The translations under genes and the position numbers were made by a program. Of a DNA stretch of 64,000 nt, positions 46,087-55,096 are shown piece by piece. Origin of the DNA: Streptomyces platensis (GTDB lineage Bacteria; Actinomycetota; Actinomycetes; Streptomycetales; Streptomycetaceae); assembly GCF_008704855.1 (NCBI RefSeq), contig NZ_CP023691.1, forward strand, positions 2,170,001-2,234,000, given 5' to 3'. Each line of letters starts with the position of its first letter. The stretch's first letter is position 1. The notes beneath the pieces are model-generated. The model saw only the letters and a program-made list of their open reading frames with translations. It was not told the DNA's origin and did not search any database.

Positions 46087-46220
46087 CAAACGGGCTTTCG
46101 TCCCCTCAAACGAGCAGTCCCGGCCAGGTCCTTCGTCGCCTGTTCGCGCCGGTCAAACGGGCTTTCGCCCCCTCAAACGAGCACCCCCGGCCGCGTCCTT
46201 CGACGCCCGCTCGCGCCGAC
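46087..46220. repeat. Two 67-bp tandem repeats between whiA and gap
   Basis: Unit 1 (46087-46153) and unit 2 (46154-46220) begin CAAACGGGCTTTCG and align along their whole length with about ten substitutions. On the minus strand each has a GGGGGCGAAAGCCC-like hairpin with a GAAA tetraloop, more perfect in unit 2. Confidence 0.85.
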
Positions 46221-46292
46221 CCCCGGTAACACAGATCCGGGAGTGACACAAGGGCATCAGGGAGCAGCCGGGGGTGTACGCGGCGCGGGCGG

Positions 46293-47282
46293 TCAGCCGA
46301 CCATGCCCTCGGCGAGTTCCTCGGTGAGGTTGGACTCGGTGCCCGGGATGCCGAGGTCCTGGGCCCGCTTGTCGGCCATCGCCAGCAGCCGGCGGATCCG
46401 GCCGGCGACCGCGTCCTTGGTCAGCGGCGGGTCGGCGAGGGCGCCCAGCTCCTCCAGCGAGGCCTGCTTGTGCTCCATGCGCAGCCGGCCGGCCGCCGCG
46501 AGGTGCTCGGGGACCTCCTCGCCGAGGATCTCCAGGGCCCGCTGGACCCGGGCGCCCGCGGCGACCGCGGCGCGCGCCGAGCGGCGGAGGTTGGCGTCGT
46601 CGAAGTTGGCGAGGCGGTTGGCGGTGGCGCGGACCTCGCGGCGCATCCGCCGCTCCTCCCACGCGAGCACCGACTCATGGGCGCCGAGCCGCGTCAGCAG
46701 GGCACCGATCGCGTCACCGTCCCGGACCACGACGCGGTCCACTCCGCGCACCTCTCGGGCCTTGGCACCGATGCCGAGCCGGCGGGCGGCACCGACCAGG
46801 GCGAGCGCCGCCTCGGGCCCGGGGCAGGTGACCTCCAGGGACGAGGAGCGGCCCGGCTCGGTCAGTGAGCCGTGGGCCAGGAAGGCGCCGCGCCAGGCCG
46901 CCTCGGCGTCGCAGGTCGCGCCGGAGACCACCTGCGGGGGCAGCCCGCGGATGGGCCGGCCGCGGCCGTCCACCAGGCCGGTCTGGCGCGCCAGCTGATC
47001 GCCACCGGCCACCACCCGGACGACGTAGCGGCTGCCGCGCCGCAGGCCGCCGGGGGCCATCACCACCAGGTCGGAGCTGTGCCCGAAGATCTCCAGGATG
47101 TCCTTGCGCAGCCGCCGGGCCGCGATGCCCGTGTCCAGCTCCGCCTCGATCACGATGCGTCCGCTGACCAGGTGCAGACCGCCCGCGAACCGCAGGATCG
47201 ACGAGACCTCCGACTTCCGGCAGCAGGTCCGGGTGACGGGGAGCCGGGAGATTTCATCCTTCACCGCTGCCGTCATCGCCAT
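46293..47282 (-). CDS. whiA: WhiA, sporulation transcription factor
   Basis: A 329-residue regulator that with WhiB switches aerial hyphae to sporulation septation in Streptomyces. The N-terminal two thirds resemble LAGLIDADG homing endonucleases without catalytic residues ([42 protein letters not shown]). The C-terminal helix-turn-helix includes [25 protein letters not shown]. ATGs at 47282 and 47276 are possible; the first overlaps yvcK by 10 bases. Last gene of uvrC-rapZ-yvcK-whiA. It may also have its own promoter inside yvcK, which I cannot verify. Confidence 0.96.
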   Translation of the reverse strand: MAMTAAVKDEISRLPVTRTCCRKSEVSSILRFAGGLHLVSGRIVIEAELDTGIAARRLRKDILEIFGHSSDLVVMAPGGLRRGSRYVVRVVAGGDQLARQTGLVDGRGRPIRGLPPQVVSGATCDAEAAWRGAFLAHGSLTEPGRSSSLEVTCPGPEAALALVGAARRLGIGAKAREVRGVDRVVVRDGDAIGALLTRLGAHESVLAWEERRMRREVRATANRLANFDDANLRRSARAAVAAGARVQRALEILGEEVPEHLAAAGRLRMEHKQASLEELGALADPPLTKDAVAGRIRRLLAMADKRAQDLGIPGTESNLTEELAEGMVG

Positions 47283-48334
47283 GGGCCGATCCTTCCATGC
47301 ATCCGAAAAATACGGTCGTACGCGGCTGCCAGCAGCTCCGGGTCGTGCCGGTCGGGGGCTCCCCCGGCACTCGACCGGGCGTCGTCTCCTTGTGCGGCGA
47401 CCGCCGCCAGCTCGACCTCGCTGCCGACCAGCTGCTTCGCGGCAACCGTCAGACCTTCGATGTCGGGCACGGCGGCCTTGTCGGCCAGCACCACGTCGAA
47501 GGCGAGTTTAGGGGCGTGTCGGGCCAAAACCTCCAAATGACGCTGCGGGGAGAAGCCATCGGTTTCGCCCGGTTGGGGCGCAAGGTTGAGCGAAAGGACC
47601 TTTCGGGCCTTGGTCTCCTCCAGCGCCTCGCGCAGCTCCGGCACCAGCAGATGCGGGATCACGGAGGAGAACCAGGAGCCGGGACCGAGCACCACCCAGT
47701 CGGCGTCCCGCACCGCGGCTACCGCCTCGGGGACGGCCGGCGGGTCCTCGGGGACCACATGGACGGACTGCACCTCGCCGCGGGTGAGCGCGACGGTGGC
47801 CTGACCGCGGACCGTGGTGATCGCGTCCGGACGGCCCGATTCATGGCCCCTGACCTGGGCCTGGAGCTCCAGCGGCACCGCCGACATGGGCAGCACCCGG
47901 CCGTGCGCGCCGAGCAGCTTGCCGACCAGGTCGAGGGCCTGGACATGGTCGCCGAGCTGCTCCCACAGGGCCACGATCAGCAGATTGCCGACCGCGTGGT
48001 CGTGCAGCTCGCCCTCGCTCTGGAAGCGGTGCTGGATCACCCGGGACCAGGTCTGGCCCCAGTCGTCGTCACCGCACAGCGCGGCCAGCGCCTTGCGCAG
48101 ATCGCCGGGCGGCAGCACGCCGAGCTCGTCGCGGAGCCGGCCGCTGGAACCGCCGTCGTCGGCGACCGTGACGACCGCGGTCAGATCACCGGTGATCCGG
48201 CGCAGCGCGGTCAGCGAGGCGGACAGGCCCATGCCGCCGCCCAGCGCCACCACCTTGGGCGTGGCGCCCTTCGTGATACGGCCACTGGGGACGAACCGCC
48301 GGACCCGGCGCAGCCGTGGGGTGCGCCCGCTCAC
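47273..48334 (-). CDS. yvcK: YvcK/CofD-like protein (gluconeogenesis factor family)
   Basis: A 353-residue CofD-fold protein. In Bacillus and mycobacteria YvcK homologues bind UDP-GlcNAc and affect wall synthesis and growth on gluconeogenic carbon. The N-terminal motif is [20 protein letters not shown] with [19 protein letters not shown], and later motifs are [14 protein letters not shown] and [19 protein letters not shown]. It starts at GTG 48334 overlapping the rapZ stop (GTGA). Near the C-terminus a GGGGGCTCCCCC palindrome encodes part of a Gly/Pro linker ([10 protein letters not shown]). Confidence 0.92.
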   Translation of the reverse strand: MSGRTPRLRRVRRFVPSGRITKGATPKVVALGGGMGLSASLTALRRITGDLTAVVTVADDGGSSGRLRDELGVLPPGDLRKALAALCGDDDWGQTWSRVIQHRFQSEGELHDHAVGNLLIVALWEQLGDHVQALDLVGKLLGAHGRVLPMSAVPLELQAQVRGHESGRPDAITTVRGQATVALTRGEVQSVHVVPEDPPAVPEAVAAVRDADWVVLGPGSWFSSVIPHLLVPELREALEETKARKVLSLNLAPQPGETDGFSPQRHLEVLARHAPKLAFDVVLADKAAVPDIEGLTVAAKQLVGSEVELAAVAAQGDDARSSAGGAPDRHDPELLAAAYDRIFRMHGRIGPWR

Positions 48335-49275
48335 TCGCGCCCCATGTCCCGGTGGACGATGACGGTTTCCACCCCTTCGGAGACCAGGCGGCGGCCGAGC
48401 TTCTCGGACATCGCGACGCTGCGGTGCTTGCCGCCCGTGCAGCCCACGGCGATGGTCACATAGCGCTTGCCCTCCCGGCGGTAGCCCTCGGCGACGATCC
48501 GCAGCAGCTCGGCGTAGCCGTCCAGGAACTCCTTGGAGCCGGGCTGGCTGAAGACGTAGTTGGAGACCTCGTCGTTGAGGCCGGTGAAGGGGCGCAGCTC
48601 GGGGACCCAGTGCGGGTTGGGGATGAAGCGGCAGTCGATGACCATGTCGGCGTCGACCGGGAGGCCGTACTTGAAGCCGAAGGACATGACCGTGGCGCGC
48701 AGTTCGGGGACCTCCTCGCCGGCGAACTGAGCGTCCATCTTGGCGCGCAGTTCGTGGACGTTGAGGCTGGAGGTGTCGATGACCAGGTCGGCGTCGCCGC
48801 GCAGCTCGCGCAGCAGATCGCGTTCGGCGGCGATGCCGTCGACGATCCGGCCGTCGCCCTGGAGGGGGTGCGGGCGGCGCACGGATTCGAAGCGGCGCAC
48901 CAGGGCCTCGTCGGAGGACTCCAGGAAGACGATGCGGCGCTTGACGTTCTGCGCGTCGAGGGTGGCCAGCGATTCCTTGAGGTTGGCGAAGAAGCGGCGG
49001 CCGCGGACGTCGACGACGACCGCGATCCGGGCGACATTGCCCTGCGACCGGGCGCCCAGCTCGACCATCGGTGCGATCAGCTCGGGCGGGATGTTGTCGA
49101 CGACGAACCAGCCGAGGTCCTCCAGACACTTCGCGGCCGTGCTGCGGCCGGCGCCGGACATCCCGGAGATGATCACCAACTCGGGAATCGCGGCACTCTC
49201 GCCCTGGTCGGTCGTGCCCGTACTCACCTGTGCACCGTCTCTCTCGGTTTCCTGCGCTTCGTGCGGTGTACTCAT
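48331..49275 (-). CDS. rapZ: RapZ/YvcJ-family nucleotide-binding protein
   Basis: A 314-residue P-loop protein. Walker A is [10 protein letters not shown] (about 37-46) and Walker B-like segments are [18 protein letters not shown] and [18 protein letters not shown]. The C-terminal domain (about 160-314), with [20 protein letters not shown], binds phosphate/RNA ligands in enterobacterial RapZ, which controls GlmS mRNA. In Gram-positives the partner appears to be different. It overlaps uvrC (ATGA) and yvcK (GTGA), so all are co-translated. Confidence 0.93.
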   Translation of the reverse strand: MSTPHEAQETERDGAQVSTGTTDQGESAAIPELVIISGMSGAGRSTAAKCLEDLGWFVVDNIPPELIAPMVELGARSQGNVARIAVVVDVRGRRFFANLKESLATLDAQNVKRRIVFLESSDEALVRRFESVRRPHPLQGDGRIVDGIAAERDLLRELRGDADLVIDTSSLNVHELRAKMDAQFAGEEVPELRATVMSFGFKYGLPVDADMVIDCRFIPNPHWVPELRPFTGLNDEVSNYVFSQPGSKEFLDGYAELLRIVAEGYRREGKRYVTIAVGCTGGKHRSVAMSEKLGRRLVSEGVETVIVHRDMGRE

Positions 49276-51359
49276 CGGTCCTGCCCCCGTTCTGCTGACA
49301 ACGCGGCCGGTGGGGCCCCGTCATCCTCAATGATCTCTCCTGTGGCGGTGTTCACCGCGGGGGCGGACGGCGCCGCCCCGGCCAGCGCCGCGGCGACCGT
49401 CTCCGCCGTTTTGCGGCCGACGCCCGGAACCTCGCAGATCTCGTCGATCGTCGCGGCCCGCAGCTTCTTCAGCGAGCCGAAATGCTTGAGCAGCGCCTGG
49501 CGGCGGGTGTCGCCCAGTCCGGCGACGGTGTCCAGCGGCGAGGACTTCAGTCGCTTGGTGCGCTTGCTGCGCTGGTAGGCGAGGGCGAAGCGGTGTGCCT
49601 CGTCCCGGACGCGCTGGAGGAGGTAGAGACCCTCGCTGCTGCGCGGCAGCACCACCGGGTCGTCGTCCTCGGGCAGCCAGACCTCCTCGAGGCGCTTGGC
49701 CAGGCCGCAGACCGCGACATCGTCGATGCCGAGCTCGTCCAGGGCCCGGCGGGCGGCCGCGACCTGCGGGGCACCGCCGTCGACGACCACGAGCTGCGGC
49801 GGGTAGGCGAACCGCTTGGGGCGGCCGTCCTCGTCGGTCGGGCGGCCGGCCATCGGGTCCGGCTCATCGTCCGGGCCGGCGGCGACGGCCGAGGCGGTGG
49901 CGCCGTTGTCGTCGACACGGGCGTCGCCGGCCGGCTCCTCCGTCCACTCGCCGGCCTTCTGCTTCTCCTGGAGATAGCGCTTGAAACGGCGGCCGATGAC
50001 CTCGTGCATGGACCGGACATCGTCCTGGCCCTGGAAGGTCTTGATCTGGAAGCGGCGGTATTCGCTCTTCCGGGCGAGACCGTCCTCGAACACCACCATC
50101 GAGGCGACGACGTCATCGCCCTGGAGGTGGGAGATGTCGAAGCACTCGATACGCAGCGGCACCGAATCCAGGCCGAGGGCCTCGGCGATCTCCTCCAGGG
50201 CACGGGAGCGGGTGGTCAGGTCGGAGGCGCGCTTGGTCTTGTGCAGGCCCAGGGCCTGCTGGGCGTTGCGGGCGACCGTGGCCATCAGGTCCTTCTTGTC
50301 GCCGCGCTGCGGGATGCGCAGCGAGACCTGGGAGCCGCGGCGCCCGGTCAGCCACTGGGCGACCGGGTCGACGGGCTCGGGCAGCGCCGGGACCAGGACC
50401 TCCTTGGGGACGGCGTCGCCCCGCTCCTCGCCGTACAGCTGCTGGAGGGCGTGCTCGACCAGATCGCCGGTGGTGACGGCCTCGACCTTGTCGGTGACCC
50501 AGCCTCGCTGGCCGCGCACCCGCCCGCCGCGGACGTGGAAGATCTGGACGGCGGCTTCCAGCTCGTCCTCGGCGACCGCGATCAGATCGGCGTCGGTGGC
50601 GTCGGCGAGCACCACGGCGCTCTTCTCCATGGCCCGCTTGAGCGCGCCTATGTCGTCCCGCAGCCGGGCGGCGCGCTCGTATTCCATCTCCTCCGCCGCT
50701 TCCTGCATCCCGCGCTCCAGGCGGCGGATGTAGGCACCGGTGCGGCCGGCCATGAAGTCGCAGAATTCCTCGGCCAGTTCATGGTGTTCGTCGGCGGAGA
50801 TCCGGCCGACGCAGGGGGCCGCGCACTTGCCGATGTAGCCGAGCAGGCAGGGGCGGCCGATCTGCGCGGAGCGCTTGAAGACACCGGCGGAGCAGGTCCG
50901 TACGGGGAAGACACGGAGCAGCAGGTCGACGGTCTCGCGAATGGCCCAGGCGTGCCCGTACGGACCGAAGTAGCGCACGCCCTTCTTCTTGGCGCCGCGC
51001 ATGACCTGGACGCGCGGGAACTCCTCGTTGAGGGTCACCGCGAGATACGGATAGCTCTTGTCGTCGCGGTACTTGACGTTGAAGCGGGGGTCGAACTCCT
51101 TGATCCAGGTGTATTCGAGCTGGAGCGCCTCGACCTCGGTGGTGACGACGGTCCACTCCACGGAGGCGGCGGTGGTGACCATCGTGCGGGTACGCGGATG
51201 GAGGCCGGCCAGGTCCTGGAAGTAGTTGGCCAGCCGCTGGCGCAGGCTCTTCGCCTTGCCGACGTAGATGACCCGGCCGTGCTCGTCGCGGAACTTATAG
51301 ACCCCCGGCGAGTCGGGGATCTGTCCCGGCTTGGGTCGATAGCTGCTGGGGTCTGCCAT
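49272..51359 (-). CDS. uvrC: UvrC, excinuclease ABC subunit C
   Basis: A 695-residue nuclease that cuts on both sides of DNA lesions after UvrAB recognition. It has an N-terminal GIY-YIG domain ([25 protein letters not shown]), a Cys-rich patch in the [19 protein letters not shown] region, a UVR helix (about 205-240), an RNase H-like endonuclease domain ([25 protein letters not shown]) and C-terminal helix-hairpin-helix motifs ([23 protein letters not shown]). It starts with ATG 51359, not the earlier in-frame codon at 51389. First gene of the whiA cluster. Confidence 0.96.
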   Translation of the reverse strand: MADPSSYRPKPGQIPDSPGVYKFRDEHGRVIYVGKAKSLRQRLANYFQDLAGLHPRTRTMVTTAASVEWTVVTTEVEALQLEYTWIKEFDPRFNVKYRDDKSYPYLAVTLNEEFPRVQVMRGAKKKGVRYFGPYGHAWAIRETVDLLLRVFPVRTCSAGVFKRSAQIGRPCLLGYIGKCAAPCVGRISADEHHELAEEFCDFMAGRTGAYIRRLERGMQEAAEEMEYERAARLRDDIGALKRAMEKSAVVLADATDADLIAVAEDELEAAVQIFHVRGGRVRGQRGWVTDKVEAVTTGDLVEHALQQLYGEERGDAVPKEVLVPALPEPVDPVAQWLTGRRGSQVSLRIPQRGDKKDLMATVARNAQQALGLHKTKRASDLTTRSRALEEIAEALGLDSVPLRIECFDISHLQGDDVVASMVVFEDGLARKSEYRRFQIKTFQGQDDVRSMHEVIGRRFKRYLQEKQKAGEWTEEPAGDARVDDNGATASAVAAGPDDEPDPMAGRPTDEDGRPKRFAYPPQLVVVDGGAPQVAAARRALDELGIDDVAVCGLAKRLEEVWLPEDDDPVVLPRSSEGLYLLQRVRDEAHRFALAYQRSKRTKRLKSSPLDTVAGLGDTRRQALLKHFGSLKKLRAATIDEICEVPGVGRKTAETVAAALAGAAPSAPAVNTATGEIIEDDGAPPAALSAERGQDR

Positions 51360-51698
51360 GCCCACCACCCTACTGACCGCCACCGACAATCACGGCCGGG
51401 ACCGGCTGCGTTCCTGGCGGGGGAGGCGGGGTGTGGCCGTGCTCGGCTGCCGTGGGGGCATTGGGGGCGTGGGCCGGGGTGCAGGGTGCTCGTGGGGTCG
51501 CGGTGCGCGTTCGCGTCGCGGCTCCCCCCCCACCCCCGAACCCACCCCCCTCCCCCTCCCCCCGAAGGGGGAGGAGGGGGAGGGGGCGGCGGAAGCGCCT
51601 GCCCGCCGTACGGACGGCATGCGGCGGGCAGACGCGCCCCGTCAGCCGCTGCGGCGCGGGCGCGCCCGTTCAGCCGCTGCGGCGCAGGCGCGGCCCGC
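51360..51698. other. uvrC upstream region: C-tract hairpin and degenerate repeats
   Basis: 339 bases with no gene that I can support. It contains long C-runs, a strong C/G hairpin (51545-51586) and two extra copies of the neighbouring gene end (see 51642-51726). A uvrC promoter must lie here but I cannot place it; no clear LexA palindrome is visible. Confidence 0.55.
51545..51586 (-). terminator. Poly-C/poly-G hairpin
   Basis: Blocks of five to six C separated by single T on the left face five-G blocks separated by A on the right, around a GAA loop. Very stable, and well placed to stop transcription from the upstream anchored-protein gene. Could alternatively form a four-stranded structure. 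Confidence 0.6.
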
Positions 51699-51726
51699 TC
51701 AGCCGTTGCGGCGCCGGCGCAGGGCC
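51642..51726 (-). repeat. Three tandem copies of a gene 3' end
   Basis: A 28-29-bp unit starting TCAGCCGCTGCGGCGC occurs at 51642, 51670 and 51699. The copy at 51699-51726 is the coding end, with RRRRNG and the stop, of the anchored protein; the other two follow it as downstream near-duplicates. Confidence 0.8.
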
Positions 51727-52586
51727 GCCGCGGCGGACAGTCCCAGGGCCAGCAGGGCGGCGGCGCCCGCCACGGTCGTGGCCGCGGTCACCGGCAGGCT
51801 GGCGTCCGTGAACGCGCCCGCCATGAGGGGCTGCTGGGCCGGCGCCGCCTGGGCCTGGGGCTCCTTGGCGCCGGCCGCGGCCTCCGGCCCGTAGCCGCCG
51901 GCCTCGCCGCGCCGGTCGTACGCGGAGCCCGGCAGCTTGTCCCCGTAGGCCTTCGCCACCCGCTTCCGGTAGGCGGCGACGGTGGTGCCATGCGCCCCGA
52001 CGGCCTTGCGGGCGTCGGCGTCCAGCGGCTCGATCCGGTCGCCGCGCTGCACGTACCAGGCGTCGATCTGCGGCTCGTGGAAGACCGTGCCGCCCTTGGC
52101 ACGCGCGGCCCCGGCCGCGGTGTAGCGGGCCTCGTCGTCGCCGTCAGCGATGTTGACGACCTTCCAGGCCGCGCCCTGCCGCACGGTCCATACGGAGGCC
52201 GTGCGGCCGTCGGCGGCGACGGCCTTGCTGGCGAGGAACTCCAGACGGGCCACGGGGGCCGCGGTCCGGCCGCGTACGAAGTCCGGTGACAGGAGGTAGA
52301 CGGGGACCGTGCCGCCCTCGATGCGCGGGGCACCCTGTGCCGCGGGGGCCAGTGCCGGTGCGCCACCGCGCTTGCGGTCGGCGGCGAAGAAACGGGCGAG
52401 GGTGTCCAGCGTCGCGGGGGCGGCGGCGGCTTCGTGGGCAGCGGCGACCACCGCACGGGCCGGGGCCTGGGGCGTGGGGACGGGCGCGGCCACTGCGGCC
52501 TGCGGGGCGAGGCCGAGGAGGGTGGTCGCGAACGCTCCTGTGGCGACGGCGCGGAGGGCGGTGCGGACGGCGGTGCGCTTCGTCAT
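51699..52586 (-). CDS. Secreted, C-terminally anchored protein of unknown function
   Basis: A 295-residue protein with a Sec signal peptide (basic start, hydrophobic core 12-32, likely cleavage after AVA). The middle is Ala-rich, with TVPVYLLSPDFVRGR, TASVWTVRQGAAWKVVNIADGDDEARY and EPQIDAWYVQRGDRIEPLD. A C-terminal membrane helix (about 268-288) is followed by RRRR. That end looks like a cell-surface anchor, but no LPxTG/LAxTG sortase motif is visible. It begins four bases after the stop of the C70-like protease gene, so the two form an operon. A role as membrane-tethered partner, inhibitor or substrate of the protease is inferred only from the pairing. Confidence 0.7.
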   Translation of the reverse strand: MTKRTAVRTALRAVATGAFATTLLGLAPQAAVAAPVPTPQAPARAVVAAAHEAAAAPATLDTLARFFAADRKRGGAPALAPAAQGAPRIEGGTVPVYLLSPDFVRGRTAAPVARLEFLASKAVAADGRTASVWTVRQGAAWKVVNIADGDDEARYTAAGAARAKGGTVFHEPQIDAWYVQRGDRIEPLDADARKAVGAHGTTVAAYRKRVAKAYGDKLPGSAYDRRGEAGGYGPEAAAGAKEPQAQAAPAQQPLMAGAFTDASLPVTAATTVAGAAALLALGLSAAAALRRRRNG

Positions 52587-52590
52587 GGCC

Positions 52591-53241
52591 TCAGGCTCCT
52601 ATCCGGTAGAGGGAGTGCGTCCAGGAGAAGGAGCTTCCGTTCACGTAGTAGTCGAAATCGCCCCAGTTGTAGCGGGAGTTGGCCGCCCAGGGATCACCCC
52701 AGTAAATCCAGTTTCGATCTGTGTCATAGCCATAGACCACGTGCATATGGCCACCGCCGGAGGACCACTGGATGCGGGTCTCGACCGGCCGGCGGGCGTC
52801 GATCTCGCTCTGCACGGTGCCGGGGCGGAGCCAACCGGTCACATAGGAACCGGAGTTGATGCCCATCCAGGTGAGGGCGGTCTGCACATTACCGAGGGTG
52901 GCCTGGTCGTTGGGGCAGGTGCTGCCCTGCTGGCGGTTGAAGGCGGCGTTGCAGAACTGGTTCTGGGTGTAGTTCCTGCCGAACCAGGTCGCGATGGTGT
53001 TGCCGGAGGCGGCCCAGCACCAGTTGGTGTTCTCCTGGGCCTGCATGGCGATGTCGAGGCGGTTGGCGGCGAAGCGCGGTGCGGCCGCCGCCTTCGCGGC
53101 GGTGGGGGTGTGCGCCGGGGGCGTGAGGGGCGCTGCCGAGGCGGCGGTCACGCCCGTGAGCAGGGATAGTGCGGCGGTCGTGAGCGCTGCGGCCGACAGC
53201 CCTCTGCGGCGGGAACGGCGTGCGTGGGGTGCACGTGTCAT
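52591..53241 (-). CDS. Secreted papain-like cysteine protease, C70/AvrRpt2-like
   Basis: A 216-residue exported protein with a signal peptide (Arg-rich start ARRSRRRG, hydrophobic core about 15-38, cleavage near ASAA). The mature domain begins at AMQAQENTNWCWAASGNTIA, the classic Cys motif of AvrRpt2-type (MEROPS C70) and related papain-like enzymes. The catalytic His is likely in SSGGGHMHVVYGYD and the Asp/Asn in WIYWGDPW. GGGAGGAA four bases before the ATG at 53241 sets the start; an earlier in-frame start at 53259 is less likely. It is first in a two-gene operon with the anchored protein. Substrates may be self or host/competitor proteins. Confidence 0.75.
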   Translation of the reverse strand: MTRAPHARRSRRRGLSAAALTTAALSLLTGVTAASAAPLTPPAHTPTAAKAAAAPRFAANRLDIAMQAQENTNWCWAASGNTIATWFGRNYTQNQFCNAAFNRQQGSTCPNDQATLGNVQTALTWMGINSGSYVTGWLRPGTVQSEIDARRPVETRIQWSSGGGHMHVVYGYDTDRNWIYWGDPWAANSRYNWGDFDYYVNGSSFSWTHSLYRIGA

Positions 53242-53448
53242 GGCGTTCCTCCCGAACATGGGGGGTGAGGGGGTGAGAGGAGCGCATCCGGATGCTGCTG
53301 AGGAGCATCAGGTGTTGTCGCAGGCAGGTCAACACGCTTCAATGCGGAAGTACATGGGGGTGTGGACGGACGGGCCCGGATGTGAACGGCCGGTGCCCGG
53401 CGTACTGCGGTGAACGGACAGGCAGAGTGTGCGGCGCGCGATCCGGTT

Positions 53449-53460
53449 GTGAACGTTCAC
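53449..53460. promoter_or_regulatory. Perfect palindrome GTGAACGTTCAC before the HTH gene
   Basis: The 12-bp palindrome ends 23 bases before the start codon of the predicted DNA-binding protein. Two GTGAACGG half-like copies lie at 53382-53389 and 53410-53417. It may be an autoregulatory operator, also reaching the divergent protease promoter. Confidence 0.5.
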
Positions 53461-53483
53461 CCGCGCGCCGGAGGAGCGAGGCA

Positions 53484-54422
53484 ATGGGACAGAACACTCC
53501 GCAGTCGGCCGAGCTGGCGCAGCTGCTCCGGACCGGTCCGTTCCACCTCGCGCTCCGCTCCGCGCTCACCGAGCGCGGCCTCGCCCTCGCCCGCGTCCAG
53601 CACAAGCTCGCACAGCGCGGCATCACCATCGGCGTGACCAGTCTGAGCTACTGGCAGCAGGGCGCCCGTCGGCCGCAGCGCCCCGAGTCGCTGCGGGCGG
53701 TGCGCGCCCTGGAGGAGGTCTTGGACCTGCCCGCGCACTCGCTGCACCGGCTGCTGGTACCGGAGGGCGCCGCCCGCCCGGAGGCCGAGCGGCCGCTCGC
53801 CCGCTCGTACCGTTCCCTGGTGGCGCCCGCCGCCGCGCTACAGCAGCTGTTCGCCGAGCTGGAGACGCCCGTGGACGGCGGGCTGCACACCGTCGGCCAC
53901 CACGAGCGAGTCGCCATCGGGCCCGGGCGTGAGCTCCTCACTCGCGAATCGCTCCAGGTGGTCCGGGCCCACCGGGACGGCGTGGACCGCTATGTCGCCA
54001 TCCACCGGGGCGAGTCGGGCTGCGAGACGTCCGGGGTCCGGGTGCGGGCCGCGGAGAACTGCCGGCTGGGCCGGGTCCGCGGGCACGCCGAGACCGGGGT
54101 GGTGGTCGCCGAGCTGCTCTTCGACGCCCGGCTGCGGGCCGGTGACACCCATGTCTTCGGCTACGCCTTCGAGGACGGCAGCGGCGGCCCGAGCACCGAG
54201 TACCTGCGCGGCTTCACCTTCGCCGGCGGCCAGTACGTCCTCCAGGTGCGCTTCGACGAGGCGGCGCTGCCGGTGCGCTGCCGCCGCTTCGCGCAGACCT
54301 CCGCGGGCGCCCCGCGCAGCGGTCAGCAGGAGCTGACGCTCAGCGGACGGCACCGCGCCGTGCACCTCGTGGAGCAGGGGGTCCGGCCCGGGATACTGGG
54401 CATCGCCTGGGACTGGGGGTGA
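53484..54422 (+). CDS. Predicted DNA-binding protein with N-terminal HTH
   Basis: A 312-residue protein, probably cytosolic. Residues about 22-85 resemble a helix-turn-helix of the Cro/C1 kind (LTERGLALARVQHKLAQRGITIGVTSLSYWQQGARRPQRPESLRAV then LEEVLDLPAHSLHRLL). The C-terminal 220 residues look beta-rich with no family I can name (HTVGHHERVAIGPGRELLTRESLQVVRAH, GDTHVFGYAFEDGSGGPSTEYLRGFTF). GGAGGAGCGAGG precedes the ATG. It is divergent from the protease operon and may regulate it. Homologues in Streptomyces are annotated as hypothetical or XRE-like. Confidence 0.7.
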   Translation: MGQNTPQSAELAQLLRTGPFHLALRSALTERGLALARVQHKLAQRGITIGVTSLSYWQQGARRPQRPESLRAVRALEEVLDLPAHSLHRLLVPEGAARPEAERPLARSYRSLVAPAAALQQLFAELETPVDGGLHTVGHHERVAIGPGRELLTRESLQVVRAHRDGVDRYVAIHRGESGCETSGVRVRAAENCRLGRVRGHAETGVVVAELLFDARLRAGDTHVFGYAFEDGSGGPSTEYLRGFTFAGGQYVLQVRFDEAALPVRCRRFAQTSAGAPRSGQQELTLSGRHRAVHLVEQGVRPGILGIAWDWG

Positions 54423-54449
54423 GCCCCGCGGGGCCGGCGATCCGCCGCC

Positions 54450-54863
54450 TCAGCCCGCGATCAGCTTGCCGTCCTTGGCCTTGACCGGGACCTCGGGCAG
54501 CGGCTCGGTCGCCGGGCCCTGGAGGACCTTGCCGGTGGCGACGTCGAAGCGGCTGCCGTGGCAGGGGCAGCTGCCTTCCTTCTTCTCGACGTCGGACAGG
54601 ATGCAGCCGGCGTGCGTGCACTTGGCGCTGAAGCACTTGTAGGTGCCCTTGGAGGGCTGCGACACGACGAGCCGGTCCTCGCGGTAGAGCTTGGCGCCGC
54701 CGACCGGCACGTCGGCGGCGGCCCCGAGGTCGACCGGCTCCTCGGGCACCGCCGAGGCGTTCGCGCCCGACTCCCCCGAGGAGCAGGCGGCCAGCCCGAA
54801 GCCGGCGGCCCCGGCGAGCGCCGCCCCCCGCAGCACGGTTCGGCGGTCGGGGGACTGGCTCAT
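54450..54863 (-). CDS. Tat-exported Rieske [2Fe-2S] lipoprotein
   Basis: A 137-residue protein. The N-terminus has twin arginines (DRRTVLRGAALAGAAGFGLAAC) and a lipobox-like LAAC with Cys at 26, so it is probably a membrane lipoprotein exported folded. The Rieske cluster motifs are KCTHAGCIL and CPCHGSRFDVATG (C-x-H ... C-x2-H), with the disulfide Cys residues of bc1-type Rieske domains also present. It is not adjacent to cytochrome genes. Such Rieske lipoproteins recur in actinobacteria, and their electron partners are mostly unknown. It converges on the preceding HTH gene. Confidence 0.85.
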   Translation of the reverse strand: MSQSPDRRTVLRGAALAGAAGFGLAACSSGESGANASAVPEEPVDLGAAADVPVGGAKLYREDRLVVSQPSKGTYKCFSAKCTHAGCILSDVEKKEGSCPCHGSRFDVATGKVLQGPATEPLPEVPVKAKDGKLIAG

Positions 54864-54975
54864 GGCTGCTCCAGAGGTCAGGGGTCAGAGGCGGCGGCTC
54901 CCGACGATACCGGCGCAGATCGTTCCGCTTCCGGCCGGGCCGGACGCCGGGTCGGGCACCGGGGCACCCCCGGAG

Positions 54976-55001
54976 CGTAAACGCTTACGTAAGCGTTTAC
55001 G
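54976..55001. promoter_or_regulatory. Perfect 26-bp palindrome, LacI-type operator
   Basis: The whole stretch is self-complementary: two inverted copies of CGTAAACGCTTAC meet at the centre. The AACGCTTA/TAAGCGTT core with a central CG is typical of LacI-family sites. It is about 95 bases before the LacI gene start, so autoregulation of the regulator-kinase operon is likely. Confidence 0.85.
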
Positions 55002-55096
55002 TTTGAGGTCGGCGCTCGTAGTGTGGGGGCTTCGCGGGACGAGGCCCGGGAAGCCGGGGCGCCGCCGTGGTGCCGCACACGCGGGAGGAAGAGTGG

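Noticed and set aside
46028..46246. Small forward frame across the 67-bp repeats
   Set aside because: No ribosome site, and codon use is unlike the neighbours; the repeats read differently in each copy.
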